Source: Cyanobium gracile_A
GTDB lineage: Bacteria > Cyanobacteriota > Cyanobacteriia > PCC-6307 > Cyanobiaceae
Direction: 5' to 3'
Assembly: GCF_034931305.1 (NCBI RefSeq)
Contig: NZ_JAYGHY010000001.1
Coordinates: forward strand, 73,954-137,953
DNA length: 64,000 nucleotides
The translations under genes and the position numbers were made by a program. Of the stretch, positions 17,408 to 25,937 are shown in pieces (position 1 is the stretch's first letter; every line of letters starts with the position of its first letter). Below the pieces are notes generated by a model. The model saw only the letters and a list, made by a program, of their open reading frames with translations. It was not told where the DNA came from and searched no databases.

Positions 17408-20400
17408 GGCGACGGCAGGAGCACCAGCAAGGCCCCGATCCCCACCGAGGTCGGCAGTCGCCAGAGCTCGGCCGGTGCCTGCAGGGTGCGGCCGTCCCGA
17501 TGCCGCAGGGTGAGCCCTTCGCAGCGCATCAACGGTTCAGCGGCCGAGGCGTCACTGGCCGGGTCCGCCCAAACCGCCTCCGGCAGCGCGCAGAACAGGG
17601 AGGCCGGCGAGCCCACCAGGCTGGCCCGGTCGAAGCCGATGCGTTCGCAGAGGCTGCCGTTGACCATCACCACCCGCTGGTCGGCGTCAAACACCGCCAG
17701 GGCGAAACTGGGGCTCTGGATCAGGGTCTCGAAGAGAGCGCTGAGGTCCTGGCCAAGCTTCTCCACCTGGCGCTGCTCGGTCACGTCGGCCAGGGTGCCA
17801 ACCACGTAGCGATCGGTGGCTTCGGTGAGTACCCGGGCGTTTTCCTTCACCCAGCGGCGCTGGCCATCGCGGCGGATGATCCGGTACTCCACCGACCATC
17901 CCCCCTGCTTCAGGTCGCGGCTGGCCCAGACCCGCTCGCGATCGGCCGGATCGATGGCGTCATCGAGGAGTTCCGAATGGGCGAACAGCTCGGCCGGGGT
18001 CCAGCCCGTCAGGGGCAGGATGCGTTTGCTGGTGTAGAGGATGCGATGCAGGGTGTCGTCCCGCTTCCAGACCGCCTCATCGAGGGCATCGGTGAGGCTG
18101 GAGAAGGAATCCAGGGAGGCCTCGGCGGCCGTGCGCAGGGCCAGCAGTTCCGACACGTCGGTGAGGGTGATGATGGCTCCACGGCGCTGGCCCTCCTGTT
18201 CCTGGTAGGGCAACACCTGGGCCAGGTAGGCGATCTCCTCGTTCACCGCTTCGATGCTGCGCCGTGAGGCGCCGGCCAGCACCTCCCCCAGGGCCGCGCG
18301 CAGGCCAGGCAGGGCCACCGTGGTCGGGATGCCGAGCAGGGGCTGGCCGATGTCCCCCTCCACCAGGGCGAAGACGCGCACCGCCAACGGGGTGTAGCGG
18401 GTGATGCGCAGGTCGCGGTCGACGATCACCATCCCCTGGTTCAGGGAGCGCTGGATGTTCTCCAGGTCGGAACTGAGCTGCTGCAGGTCCTCCGTCCTGG
18501 CCCGCAACTGCTGGTTGAGGGTGGCCAGTTCCTCGTTGGTGGCCTGCAGTTCCTCGTTGGAGGATTCCAGCTCCTCATTGGACGACTGCAGTTCCTCCGA
18601 GGAGGCCTGCAGTTCCTCGGCGGAGGCTTCCAGTTCTTCGTTGGCCCCCTCCAGGTCGGCCATCGAGCGCCGCAGGGTGTCATGGCTGGTGAGCAGTTCC
18701 TTTTCCAGCCGGGCGATCTGCTCATCGAAGTCCGGGGCCCGGGTGAGCGGCTCGGCACTGGTGGCGGGCTTCTGAGCATCGGCCTGCCCAGGAAGAAAGC
18801 TCAGCAGCGTCAGCCGCCGCTCGTTGACTTGCAGGGGCCGTGCCTCCAGCTGCAGGTTCAGCCCGAACTTGGCAAGGTGCAGCATCCGGCTTCTGACCAA
18901 TTGGCCATCGGCCCGGACGATCAGCAGAAGGGCGCGGGCCTCGGCCTGCAGATCGGGCAGCAGGAAGGTGGTGGCCGCACTGGAGATCCGTCCCTCCGGC
19001 AGCCGGCAGTAGGGGCTGACATCGCCGATCACTTCCACCAGTTCGTGGGATTCATCGAGGACCACACAGGGAGGACAGGTGCTGCGCACCAGAGCCTCCA
19101 GGGTGGCGACGTGCTCCTCGACCACGGTTTCCCGCAGGATCGAGATGCGGCCGACCGGACTGAACAGCGGCACGGACCGCTGGGCGGGTGGGGTGAACGT
19201 GGAATGGCGGCTGGGCTGGTTCTCCGCGGTGCGATAGAAGATGCGGTGCTCGGCATCGGCCACCGCAAACCCCTGGGTCTTCATGCCGAGCGACTCGGTC
19301 CGCCCCAGGAAGAGCAGGCCGGAGGGCAGCAGGCCGAAGCGAAACAGGCCCAGAACCCGGTCCTGCAGAGGTGGGGTGAAGTAGATGAGGGTGTTGCGGC
19401 TGCAGATCAGATCCAGGCGCGGAAAGGGGGGATCCATCCCCACGTTGTGGCGGGCAAACACGACGCAGTTGCGCAGGCCTTCGCAGATCTGCATTTCGCC
19501 GTTGTGGGGCACAACGAACCGCTTCTGCAGGGGGGCAGGGATTGCCTCGACGCCACTCGACGGGTAGGTGGCCCGGCGCGCGATGGCCAGGCTTTCCTCA
19601 TCGAGATCGGTGCCGAAGATCTTGAGGTGATGGGCCAGATCCTGGGGATGGCCGAGCACCTCGCTGATCAGCATGCCGATGGAATAGACCTCTTCGCCCG
19701 TGGCACAGCCGGGCACCCACACCCTGAGGCGATCCCTGCGCGTGCGCTGGGCCACGTAGGCCCGCAGCAGTTCTCCGAGGACCGCAAACGAGTCGGGGTC
19801 CCGGAAGAAGGACGTCACCGAGACCAGCAGGTTGCGGACCAGGGCCGAGGACTCAAGCTTGTCGGTCGTCAGGAGCTGCAGGTACTCGTCCATGGTGTCC
19901 ATCTGGCGCAGGGCCATTCGCCGCGACAGCTGACGCTGCAGGGTGGAGTCCTTGTACTGGCTGAAGTCGATGCCGCTGTGGTGCTTCAGCAGCTCCAGGG
20001 CGCTGCTGACGTTCACGGCCTCTGGCCGCGGCAGGCCTCGCTCCACCCAGTCGTCACCGGACTGCATCAGCTCGCAGAGATGTTCACCAATGGCGACCGG
20101 ATCGAGGATGAGGTCGGCGCCTCCCATGGCGATGGCGGCCCTGGGCATGCCATCGAAGCGGGCGCTCTCGGGGGTCTGGGCGATGGTGAGGCCGCCGGCG
20201 GCACGGACGGACCTCAGACCGCGGGCCCCATCGGATCCGGTGCCTGAGAGGACGACGGCCGCGCCCCGCTCCACCCAGTGCTCGGCGATCGACGCGAACA
20301 GCCGATCGATGCTGGGGCTGGGACCGAAGCGCGGTTCGGGCTCCACCAGGGTCACCCGGTCGCCCAGCACGAGCATGTCGTGATTGGGTGGACAGACGGT

Positions 20401-20730
20401 GATCGTGCCGGGCAGCAACTCGGCCCCGTCCACCGCCTTGAGCACCTGCAACGCCGTGACCCGCGCGAGCAGGTCGACCATCAGGCTGCCGTGGTCGGGG
20501 GCCAGGTGCTGGGCCACGACATAGGCAACGTTGCCGCCCGAGGCGAGACTGCCCAGAAGCAGCTGCAGCGCCTCCAGCCCGCCTGCCGATGCACCGATGC
20601 CGACAAGATGCATCAATGGATCTGTAATAATTGTTTCTTCCTCGCCAGTCGTCCCCGAGGATGGAACGGCATCGGCAGGCAAGGGCGGGGATGGCGCAGG
20701 CAAGGACTCTGCATCACTGGATTCTTCCAT
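17398..20730 (-). CDS. CheB-CheR-PAS fusion signalling protein without a kinase domain
   Basis: A 1110-residue fusion. An N-terminal CheB methylesterase domain (about 40-220) has a complete catalytic triad: S48 in GIGASAGG, H75 in VVAQHLAPDH and D167 in SGTGSDGA. The CheR methyltransferase domain (about 240-500) has SVTSFFRD, the SAM loop VPGCATGEEVYS and an acidic GTDLDEES strand. A heptad-like coiled coil rich in EEL/NEEL units follows (about 677-763), then three PAS-type domains to the end. There is no CheY receiver, histidine kinase, GGDEF or methyl-accepting domain. Most relatives continue into a kinase, so this form may act through protein methylation or as a scaffold. It is divergent from an AraC-type regulator across 349 bp. 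Confidence 0.9.
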   Translation of the reverse strand: MEESSDAESLPAPSPPLPADAVPSSGTTGEEETIITDPLMHLVGIGASAGGLEALQLLLGSLASGGNVAYVVAQHLAPDHGSLMVDLLARVTALQVLKAVDGAELLPGTITVCPPNHDMLVLGDRVTLVEPEPRFGPSPSIDRLFASIAEHWVERGAAVVLSGTGSDGARGLRSVRAAGGLTIAQTPESARFDGMPRAAIAMGGADLILDPVAIGEHLCELMQSGDDWVERGLPRPEAVNVSSALELLKHHSGIDFSQYKDSTLQRQLSRRMALRQMDTMDEYLQLLTTDKLESSALVRNLLVSVTSFFRDPDSFAVLGELLRAYVAQRTRRDRLRVWVPGCATGEEVYSIGMLISEVLGHPQDLAHHLKIFGTDLDEESLAIARRATYPSSGVEAIPAPLQKRFVVPHNGEMQICEGLRNCVVFARHNVGMDPPFPRLDLICSRNTLIYFTPPLQDRVLGLFRFGLLPSGLLFLGRTESLGMKTQGFAVADAEHRIFYRTAENQPSRHSTFTPPAQRSVPLFSPVGRISILRETVVEEHVATLEALVRSTCPPCVVLDESHELVEVIGDVSPYCRLPEGRISSAATTFLLPDLQAEARALLLIVRADGQLVRSRMLHLAKFGLNLQLEARPLQVNERRLTLLSFLPGQADAQKPATSAEPLTRAPDFDEQIARLEKELLTSHDTLRRSMADLEGANEELEASAEELQASSEELQSSNEELESSNEELQATNEELATLNQQLRARTEDLQQLSSDLENIQRSLNQGMVIVDRDLRITRYTPLAVRVFALVEGDIGQPLLGIPTTVALPGLRAALGEVLAGASRRSIEAVNEEIAYLAQVLPYQEQEGQRRGAIITLTDVSELLALRTAAEASLDSFSSLTDALDEAVWKRDDTLHRILYTSKRILPLTGWTPAELFAHSELLDDAIDPADRERVWASRDLKQGGWSVEYRIIRRDGQRRWVKENARVLTEATDRYVVGTLADVTEQRQVEKLGQDLSALFETLIQSPSFALAVFDADQRVVMVNGSLCERIGFDRASLVGSPASLFCALPEAVWADPASDASAAEPLMRCEGLTLRHRDGRTLQAPAELWRLPTSVGIGALLVLLPSPQS

Positions 20731-21079
20731 CCGCAGGCAGGCGACGAAGAGGGATTAAGGACTTTAACCGCTGAACACTTGGACTCTCTGAGACGGGCTT
20801 GCTCCAACCTCAGATCCGAAGCTGGCGTCCATCGCATTGGATCGGCGCTTCTTGCTTCGACTCAGAGGCTTTCAGCACGGACTGAATAGCTCGGCGGAGA
20901 ACTTTAGATCATTCCTCCTATCCGGTGATGAAGCAGAATTCTGCCTGTCTTAATCAACAAAGCAAACAAAGCGCGAAGCCGTATGATTGCCCTTGCTGGG
21001 CAAATCCTGCCCCATAATGTTGAACCAATGGAAATTGTGGTAGAATTGTTAGTGCGCTGGGAAAGGGGCGGATCACCCG
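20731..21079. other. AT-richer divergent regulatory region between the CheB-CheR gene and the AraC-type gene
   Basis: This 349-bp gap holds no convincing gene and is visibly less GC-rich than its flanks. It contains three compact symmetric or repeated elements. A perfect 12-bp palindrome GCAGAATTCTGC lies at 20933-20944. A tandem direct repeat AACAAAGC lies at 20956-20963 and 20965-20972. A 6-bp stem TTGCCC/GGGCAA with a 5-base loop lies at 20987-21003. AraC-type proteins commonly bind direct repeats, so the AACAAAGC pair is the best operator candidate. This is inference from position. Confidence 0.5.
21020..21046 (+). promoter_or_regulatory. Weak candidate promoter for the AraC-type regulator
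   Basis: TTGAAC at 21020-21025 and TAGAAT at 21041-21046 resemble sigma-70 -35 and -10 boxes with a 15-bp spacer, slightly short. The -10 box lies 33 bp before the ATG at 21080. It is one of the few AT-rich stretches here, but no transcription start can be inferred. Confidence 0.3.
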
Positions 21080-22126
21080 ATGTCTAGCGGGCCACATTTT
21101 CCAAATCTGCGGCATCAGCAGGCGGCTCTCTTCTCGAATCCCCTGCTTCACCAGCTGGAGCTCAGCGAAGACCCACAAGCCTGTGCGTCGTTGTTGCAGG
21201 AGGCGCTGCCTGTGATGGAGTTGCAGCCGCTCGAACCTGCTGCAACCTGGTGGTTCTACGGCGCCAATCTTCCATTCGGCACCATGGTGGCTACGGCCTG
21301 GACAGCCAAGCCGATGCGCGTCGCCTTCAGCGATCGCCGCGAACGTATCGCCCTCTTCGGCTGCGGTGGGGAGCAGCGCCTGCGCCAGGCCTCCCGCACC
21401 TGGCACTGCAGCAATGGCTGCTGTCTGTTGATGGCCAAGGCCCCCTGCACGATGGAGACGTCCTTCTCTTCCGCCGTGGCCTTCGCCCTGTCCGATGAGC
21501 ATCTCCTCCAGGCGGCGCTCAGCATGGGCGGGTATTACCAGCAACCGGAGGAGTGGCAGGATATCCTGGACCAGGCCCACGGCTGGAGCCCGCCGGCGGA
21601 TCCGGCCACCCCGTCGCTGCTGGTGGCCCTGCAGCAAACGATGGTCATGGCCGGGCAACTCTCCGGCTACGGGCGCGGATTGCTCGATTCTCTACGGTTT
21701 GACGATCAGATCCACCGGCTGATGGCGGCGATGCTGCTGCCGGATCTGCGCGAAGAGAAATCTCTCGATCGGCTGCGCCATCGCCAGCGGCAGGGCCGTG
21801 ATGCCTTTGATGAACTGATCGACTACATCAAACAGAATCTCGGCAGTCCGCTGACACTGAGCATCCTGGAGTCCAGGAGCCATTATTCACGCCGGGCCCT
21901 GCAGTATGCCTTCGCCGAGCGCATGGGCTGCGGCGCCACCCAGTGGATCAAGAATCAGCGTCTCGACCTGGCCAGGCGGCGGCTGGAGAATCCCACGGCC
22001 ACCGACAGTGTGAGCAGCATCGCTAAGGACTGCGGTTACCGCTCCCTCGGTTTGTTCAGTGTGGATTTCCAGCAACGTTTCCACGTCAAGCCGTCCCAGC
22101 TGCTGCGCGAATCCCGGCCGGACTAG
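21080..22126 (+). CDS. AraC-family transcriptional regulator
   Basis: A 348-residue DNA-binding regulator. The C-terminal domain (about 245-345) is a double helix-turn-helix of the AraC/XylS type. The first HTH is around LTLSILESRSHYSRRALQYAFAERMGCGATQWIKNQRL, and the second around SVSSIAKDCGYRSLGLFSVDFQQRFHVKPSQLL, which is the family signature. The N-terminal 230 residues resemble a sensor or dimerisation domain with no recognised ligand pocket and a Cys-rich patch (CSNGCCLLMAKAPC). It is divergent from the CheB-CheR-PAS gene, which may be its target. It was not assigned to a named regulon. Confidence 0.88.
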   Translation: MSSGPHFPNLRHQQAALFSNPLLHQLELSEDPQACASLLQEALPVMELQPLEPAATWWFYGANLPFGTMVATAWTAKPMRVAFSDRRERIALFGCGGEQRLRQASRTWHCSNGCCLLMAKAPCTMETSFSSAVAFALSDEHLLQAALSMGGYYQQPEEWQDILDQAHGWSPPADPATPSLLVALQQTMVMAGQLSGYGRGLLDSLRFDDQIHRLMAAMLLPDLREEKSLDRLRHRQRQGRDAFDELIDYIKQNLGSPLTLSILESRSHYSRRALQYAFAERMGCGATQWIKNQRLDLARRRLENPTATDSVSSIAKDCGYRSLGLFSVDFQQRFHVKPSQLLRESRPD

Positions 22127-22143
22127 CGGCCGGGACCGACCCC

Positions 22144-22437
22144 TCAGGCGTGACGCTGGTACCCATCCATGGCTTCTGAGCGGCTCTGATGGTGCTCATT
22201 GGGCTGGAGCGCCTGCAGCGACGTTTCAATCAGGTAGGCGGCCAAGTTGGAGAGGGAACGTCCCTGGTGGTTGCTGCGCTCGATCAGGGCTTGGTAGGCG
22301 TTATAAGGAATGGTGATCGTGACTCGCACAGGCCGCAGGAAAGGGCCCGGGGTGGACTGGCTTCGCATGGCATCGGGGCGGCTACACAACTGGTATAGAA
22401 CGAATTCGTAGCGCTGTGAGGCCGCGATTTCTGCCAC
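22144..22437 (-). CDS. Small ribbon-helix-helix domain protein
   Basis: A 97-residue protein whose middle (about residues 35-70) reads PVRVTITIPYNAYQALIERSNHQGRSLSNLAAYLIE: a short beta strand followed by two helices, as in CopG/Arc-type ribbon-helix-helix DNA-binding proteins. The first possible start is GTG at 22437, preceded by a GAGG-like ribosome site. An internal ATG 24 codons later would still keep the whole domain. It is probably a small dimeric DNA-binding protein or the antitoxin type of the fold, but no toxin-like gene adjoins it. It faces the AraC-type gene tail to tail. Confidence 0.7.
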   Translation of the reverse strand: MAEIAASQRYEFVLYQLCSRPDAMRSQSTPGPFLRPVRVTITIPYNAYQALIERSNHQGRSLSNLAAYLIETSLQALQPNEHHQSRSEAMDGYQRHA

Positions 22438-22486
22438 AACAGCTACCTCATCAGGGCAAGAGGTGAGGACTGCACTTCGATTCAGC

Positions 22487-22502
22487 CTGCTGTGATCAGC
22501 AG
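22487..22502. promoter_or_regulatory. Inverted repeat upstream of the ribbon-helix-helix gene
   Basis: CTGCTG and CAGCAG flank TGAT, about 50 bp upstream of the GTG start of the small ribbon-helix-helix gene, in the 147-bp gap before ilvD. Such proteins often autoregulate through short symmetric sites, so this is a possible operator. The arms are short and the evidence is positional only. Confidence 0.25.
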
Positions 22503-22584
22503 CGTGGCTCCGGCGGCGGCTGCGCAGGTCTGCATCAAGTTGCGTCTCTTGCGCATTTCTTAAGCCTGGCTTGATGGCGGCTGA

Positions 22585-24261
22585 TCAGTCCGGTGGCTGG
22601 TCGGTCACGGCCCCCAGGCTGCTGCTGCTCACCTGGCGGGCGTATTTGCCGAGCACCCCGGTGCGGTAGCGGGGCTCAGGCCTGGTCCAGGCGCTGCGGC
22701 GCCGCGCCAGCTCGTCGTCCGCCACGTTCAGCTGGATCAGGCGTTGCCTGGCATCCACGGTGATGCTGTCGCCCTCCTGCACCAGGGCGATGGTGCCGCC
22801 CACGGCGGCTTCCGGGGCCACGTGGCCCACCACCATGCCGTAGGTGCCGCCTGAGAAACGGCCATCGGTGATCAGGGCCACCGAATCCCCCAGCCCCTCG
22901 CCGATGATCGCGGCGGTGGGGGCCAGCATCTCCCGCATGCCGGGGCCGCCCACGGGCCCCTCGTAGCGGATCACCACCACATCGCCGGCGCTGATGCCCT
23001 TCTCGAGGATGGCGGCCAGGGCGGCCTCCTCGCTCTCGAACACCCTTGCCGGGCCCGTGATCACTGGATTCTTGACCCCGCTGATCTTGGCGACGCAGCC
23101 CTCTTCGGCCAGGTTGCCCCGCAGGATCGCCAGGTGGCCCTGGGCGTAGAGGGGGTTGGAGAGGGGCCGGATCACCTCCTGATCGGCCGGGGGCTCGGAG
23201 GGGACATCGGCGAGCACCTCGTGCAGGCTGCGCCCCTCGATCGTGCGGCAATCGCCGTGCAGCAGGCCAGCGTCCAGCAGCAGCTTCATCACCTGGGGGA
23301 TGCCGCCGGCCCGGTGGAGATCCACGGTGACGAAGCGGCCGCTGGGCTTGAGATCGCAGATCACGGGCACCTTCTGGCGGATCGTCTCGAAGTCGTCGAT
23401 CGTCAGCGGCACGCCGGCGGTGCGGGCGATCGCCAGCAGGTGCAGCACCGAATTGGTGGAGCCACCCACCGCCATGATCACGGCGATGGCGTTCTCGAAC
23501 GCCTCCCGGGTGAGCAGATCCCGCGGCCGGATGTCGGCGGCGATCGCCTGCACCAGCACCTCAGCGGAGCGGGCCGCGCTGTCCGCCTTTTCCGGATCCT
23601 CCGCCGCCATCGTGGAGCTGTAGGGCAGGCTCAGCCCGAAGGCTTCGAAGGCCGAGCTCATCGTATTGGCGGTGAACATGCCGCCGCAGCTGCCGGCGCC
23701 GGGGCAGGCGTTCTTCTCGATCGCCAGCAGTTCCGCCGCATCGATGCGGCCGCCCGACAACTGCCCCACCGCCTCGAAGGCACTCACCACCGTGAGATCA
23801 CAGGGCCCCAGTTTCCCCGGTTTGATCGTGCCGCCGTACACGAAGATCGCCGGGATGTTCATGCGGGCCATGGCGAGCATGGCGCCGGGCATGTTCTTGT
23901 CGCAGCCGCCGATGGCCAGCAGGCCATCCATGCTCTGGGCGTTGCAGGCGGTTTCGATCGAGTCGGCGATCACCTCCCGCGATACCAGCGAATACTTCAT
24001 CCCCTCGGTGCCCATCGAGATGCCGTCGCTGACGGTGATGGTGCCGAACATCTGCGGCATCGCTCCGGCGACCCGGGCGGCCTGCTCGGCCCGCCGGGCC
24101 AGGTCGTTCAGACCGATGTTGCAGGGCGTGATCGTGCTGTAGCCGTTGGCGATGGCCACGATCGGCTTGCCGAAGTCATCATCCCCGAAGCCCACGGCCC
24201 GGAGCATGGCCCGGTTGGGGGAGCGTTGAAGGCCCTTGGTGATGGCGTCGGAGCGCAGCAT
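22585..24261 (-). CDS. ilvD: Dihydroxy-acid dehydratase
   Basis: Iron-sulfur enzyme of branched-chain amino acid synthesis; dehydrates 2,3-dihydroxy-isovalerate and its isoleucine homologue to the 2-keto acids. The 558-residue protein has all expected motifs. Cluster ligand Cys residues are in STITPCNIG, GGCDKNMPGA and NACPGAGSCGGMFTANTM. Family signatures GGSTNSVLHL and LITDGRFSGGTYGMVVGHVAPEA are intact. I chose the ATG at 24261 (MLRSDAITKGLQRSPNRAM), which is the usual cyanobacterial N-terminus; an in-frame ATG nine codons upstream is also possible. ilvE lies far away at 60.6 kb. Confidence 0.97.
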   Translation of the reverse strand: MLRSDAITKGLQRSPNRAMLRAVGFGDDDFGKPIVAIANGYSTITPCNIGLNDLARRAEQAARVAGAMPQMFGTITVSDGISMGTEGMKYSLVSREVIADSIETACNAQSMDGLLAIGGCDKNMPGAMLAMARMNIPAIFVYGGTIKPGKLGPCDLTVVSAFEAVGQLSGGRIDAAELLAIEKNACPGAGSCGGMFTANTMSSAFEAFGLSLPYSSTMAAEDPEKADSAARSAEVLVQAIAADIRPRDLLTREAFENAIAVIMAVGGSTNSVLHLLAIARTAGVPLTIDDFETIRQKVPVICDLKPSGRFVTVDLHRAGGIPQVMKLLLDAGLLHGDCRTIEGRSLHEVLADVPSEPPADQEVIRPLSNPLYAQGHLAILRGNLAEEGCVAKISGVKNPVITGPARVFESEEAALAAILEKGISAGDVVVIRYEGPVGGPGMREMLAPTAAIIGEGLGDSVALITDGRFSGGTYGMVVGHVAPEAAVGGTIALVQEGDSITVDARQRLIQLNVADDELARRRSAWTRPEPRYRTGVLGKYARQVSSSSLGAVTDQPPD

Positions 24262-24309
24262 GGCCGGGGTGGTTCGAATCTGCAGCAACCTACCGAGGGG
24301 CCTGCGCCC

Positions 24310-24591
24310 TCAGGGCTGGGGCTGCAGCTGCTCCAGCTGGCGGCGCACTTCGTCGATCGCCTGGTTGAGCTTCTGGACGCGGTCGTGGAGCTGGTCACGG
24401 CCCACCGGCTCGCCGCTGGCCTCCGCCAGCCGGGAGATCCGCAGCATCCGCAGCTGTCGCTGCACGAGGTGCCGCCGTTCAGCGCGGCGCAGCAGCCAGA
24501 CCGCCAGGCCCGCGGCTCCCGTCACCGCACCGGCGGCCGCCGCCAGCAACACCAGCCCCCCGGCGGACGATTGCTCCCTGGTATCAGCCAT
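24310..24591 (-). CDS. Small single-helix membrane protein with coiled-coil tail
   Basis: A 93-residue protein with one membrane helix at about residues 12-34 (GLVLLAAAAGAVTGAAGLAVWLL), then a basic segment (RRAERRHLVQRQLRMLRISRL). A predicted coiled coil ends the protein (RDQLHDRVQKLNQAIDEVRRQLEQL). I recognise no named family. It sits 48 bp upstream of ilvD on the same strand. GC bias and codon pattern match a real gene. The function is unknown; a membrane-anchored structural role is only a guess. Confidence 0.65.
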   Translation of the reverse strand: MADTREQSSAGGLVLLAAAAGAVTGAAGLAVWLLRRAERRHLVQRQLRMLRISRLAEASGEPVGRDQLHDRVQKLNQAIDEVRRQLEQLQPQP

Positions 24592-24632
24592 GAACCTGCA
24601 CGTGTCGGTGGGCCCGGAAGGGAGAACCCAGA

Positions 24633-25298
24633 CTAGGCAGTGGCGGAAGCGATTCCATACAGCCGTTCACTGACCTCGCCGAAGCCGGGCACGACGCGGT
24701 GCTGATCGTCCACCTCGGGGTCGATGCCGGCGCAATAGATGGTGAGCTGCCCGTGGCGCTCCCCGACGACCTGGAGTCCGGGGTTGGCCGCCAGGGCCGT
24801 GATCACCCGCAGCCGTTGGCCCTCGACACCGAGCCCCTGGAGCCGGTCGAGCAGGGCCAGCAGGATCGAGCCGCTGGCGAGGCAGGGCAGAAACACCAGC
24901 ACGCCACTGCGGGGATCAATGGTGGACGGCAGATCATCCAGGAACCAGTGGGGCTTGTGGTCTGGCCCGCAGGGCTCGATGCCCACGTGGGCCAGCTGGG
25001 CCGAGGGCAGCACCGTCTGGGCTCCCTGCCACAGGCCCAGCCCGCCCCGCAGCACAGGAATCACCAGCAGGGGGATCTCTGGATCCACCACCTGGCCCTC
25101 ACTGCGGCCCAGCGGCGTCTCGACCGTCACGCGGCGATGGGGCAGCCAGTCGCGCAGGGATTCATAAGTGAGCCAGCGGCCCAGTTCCGCCATGGCGGTG
25201 GCGAACAGGGGCGACGGGGTGGCCCCATCACGCAGCAGGGTGAGCCAGTGGCCGATGAGGGGATGGGGGGGCACCACCACCCGCAGGGACATGCTCAT
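24633..25298 (-). CDS. upp: Uracil phosphoribosyltransferase-like protein with altered PRPP loop
   Basis: Related to UPRT, which makes UMP from uracil and PRPP in pyrimidine salvage. The 221 residues contain the UPRT N-terminal features, including VIPVLRGGLGLWQGA with the conserved Arg. The uracil-side C-terminus YCAGIDPEVDDQHRVVPGFGEVSERLYG is also present. The PRPP-binding loop, normally VDPMLATGGS, reads VFLPCLASGSI: the acidic residue and the Thr are gone. It may be a divergent active enzyme of this lineage or have a changed substrate or a regulatory role. The start is the ATG giving MSMSLRVVVPPHPLIGHW; the frame is open upstream but lacks homology. Confidence 0.8.
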   Translation of the reverse strand: MSMSLRVVVPPHPLIGHWLTLLRDGATPSPLFATAMAELGRWLTYESLRDWLPHRRVTVETPLGRSEGQVVDPEIPLLVIPVLRGGLGLWQGAQTVLPSAQLAHVGIEPCGPDHKPHWFLDDLPSTIDPRSGVLVFLPCLASGSILLALLDRLQGLGVEGQRLRVITALAANPGLQVVGERHGQLTIYCAGIDPEVDDQHRVVPGFGEVSERLYGIASATA

Positions 25299-25346
25299 GA
25301 CGGGCTGCTTCTGCCATAGCTTGAACCGGCAGCGTACCGGTGTGGC

Positions 25347-25883
25347 ATGGCCCCCAGCTTCCAGTCCTTTGTCGCCTTCGGCCGCCGCTTCGCCCTCCTG
25401 CTGGGGCCCCTGCTCGCCCTGGTGCTGTGCTGCTCCGTGCTGCCGGCCGGGCCGGCGCTGGCGATCACCGCCCCGGAGCTGCGGGCCCAGCGCTCCTTCC
25501 AGGACCTCGATCCCGATCTGCGGGGGCGCAATCTGCAGCAGCAGGAATTCCTCAAGGCCTCCATGGAGGGCTTCGACCTGCGGGATACCGATCTGCGCGG
25601 GGCCGTGTTCAATTCCTCCAATCTGCGCCAGGCGGATCTGCGCGGCGCCGATCTCGAGGACGTCGTGGCGTTCGCCACCCGTTTTGATGGTGCCGACCTG
25701 CGCGGGGCCCAGTTCCGCAACGCCATGCTCATGCAGAGCCGCTTCCGGGATGCCCAGATCGACGGGGCCGACTTCAGCGACGCCGTACTCGATCTGCCCG
25801 AGCAGAAAGCCCTCTGCGCCCGAGCTTCCGGCCGCCATCCCGTCACCGGGGTGGCCACCAGCGAGAGCCTCGGCTGCCGTTGA
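25347..25883 (+). CDS. Exported pentapeptide-repeat protein (probably thylakoid-lumenal or periplasmic)
   Basis: A 178-residue protein with a signal peptide (hydrophobic about 14-35, likely cleavage after PAGPALA). A right-handed beta-helix of A(D/N)LxX pentapeptides follows from about 55 to 150 (DLRDTDLRGAVFNSSNLRQADLRGADLEDV and onward). The end is a short Cys-containing tail (LCARASG ... GCR) that could form a disulfide. Similar lumenal pentapeptide proteins exist in cyanobacteria and chloroplasts; their roles are poorly known. It is divergent from the UPRT-like gene with 48 bp between starts. Confidence 0.85.
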   Translation: MAPSFQSFVAFGRRFALLLGPLLALVLCCSVLPAGPALAITAPELRAQRSFQDLDPDLRGRNLQQQEFLKASMEGFDLRDTDLRGAVFNSSNLRQADLRGADLEDVVAFATRFDGADLRGAQFRNAMLMQSRFRDAQIDGADFSDAVLDLPEQKALCARASGRHPVTGVATSESLGCR

Positions 25884-25937
25884 TGGCCGGCTGCGGCGCC
25901 TCCCTTAGGTTTCGGTGCTGCCTTCGCCTCTGCTCTG

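Noticed and set aside
18480..18700. Apparent tandem DNA repeat in the CheB-CheR-PAS gene
   Set aside because: It encodes the EEL/NEEL heptads of a coiled coil typical of the family; the repetition is at protein level, not a mobile or satellite repeat.
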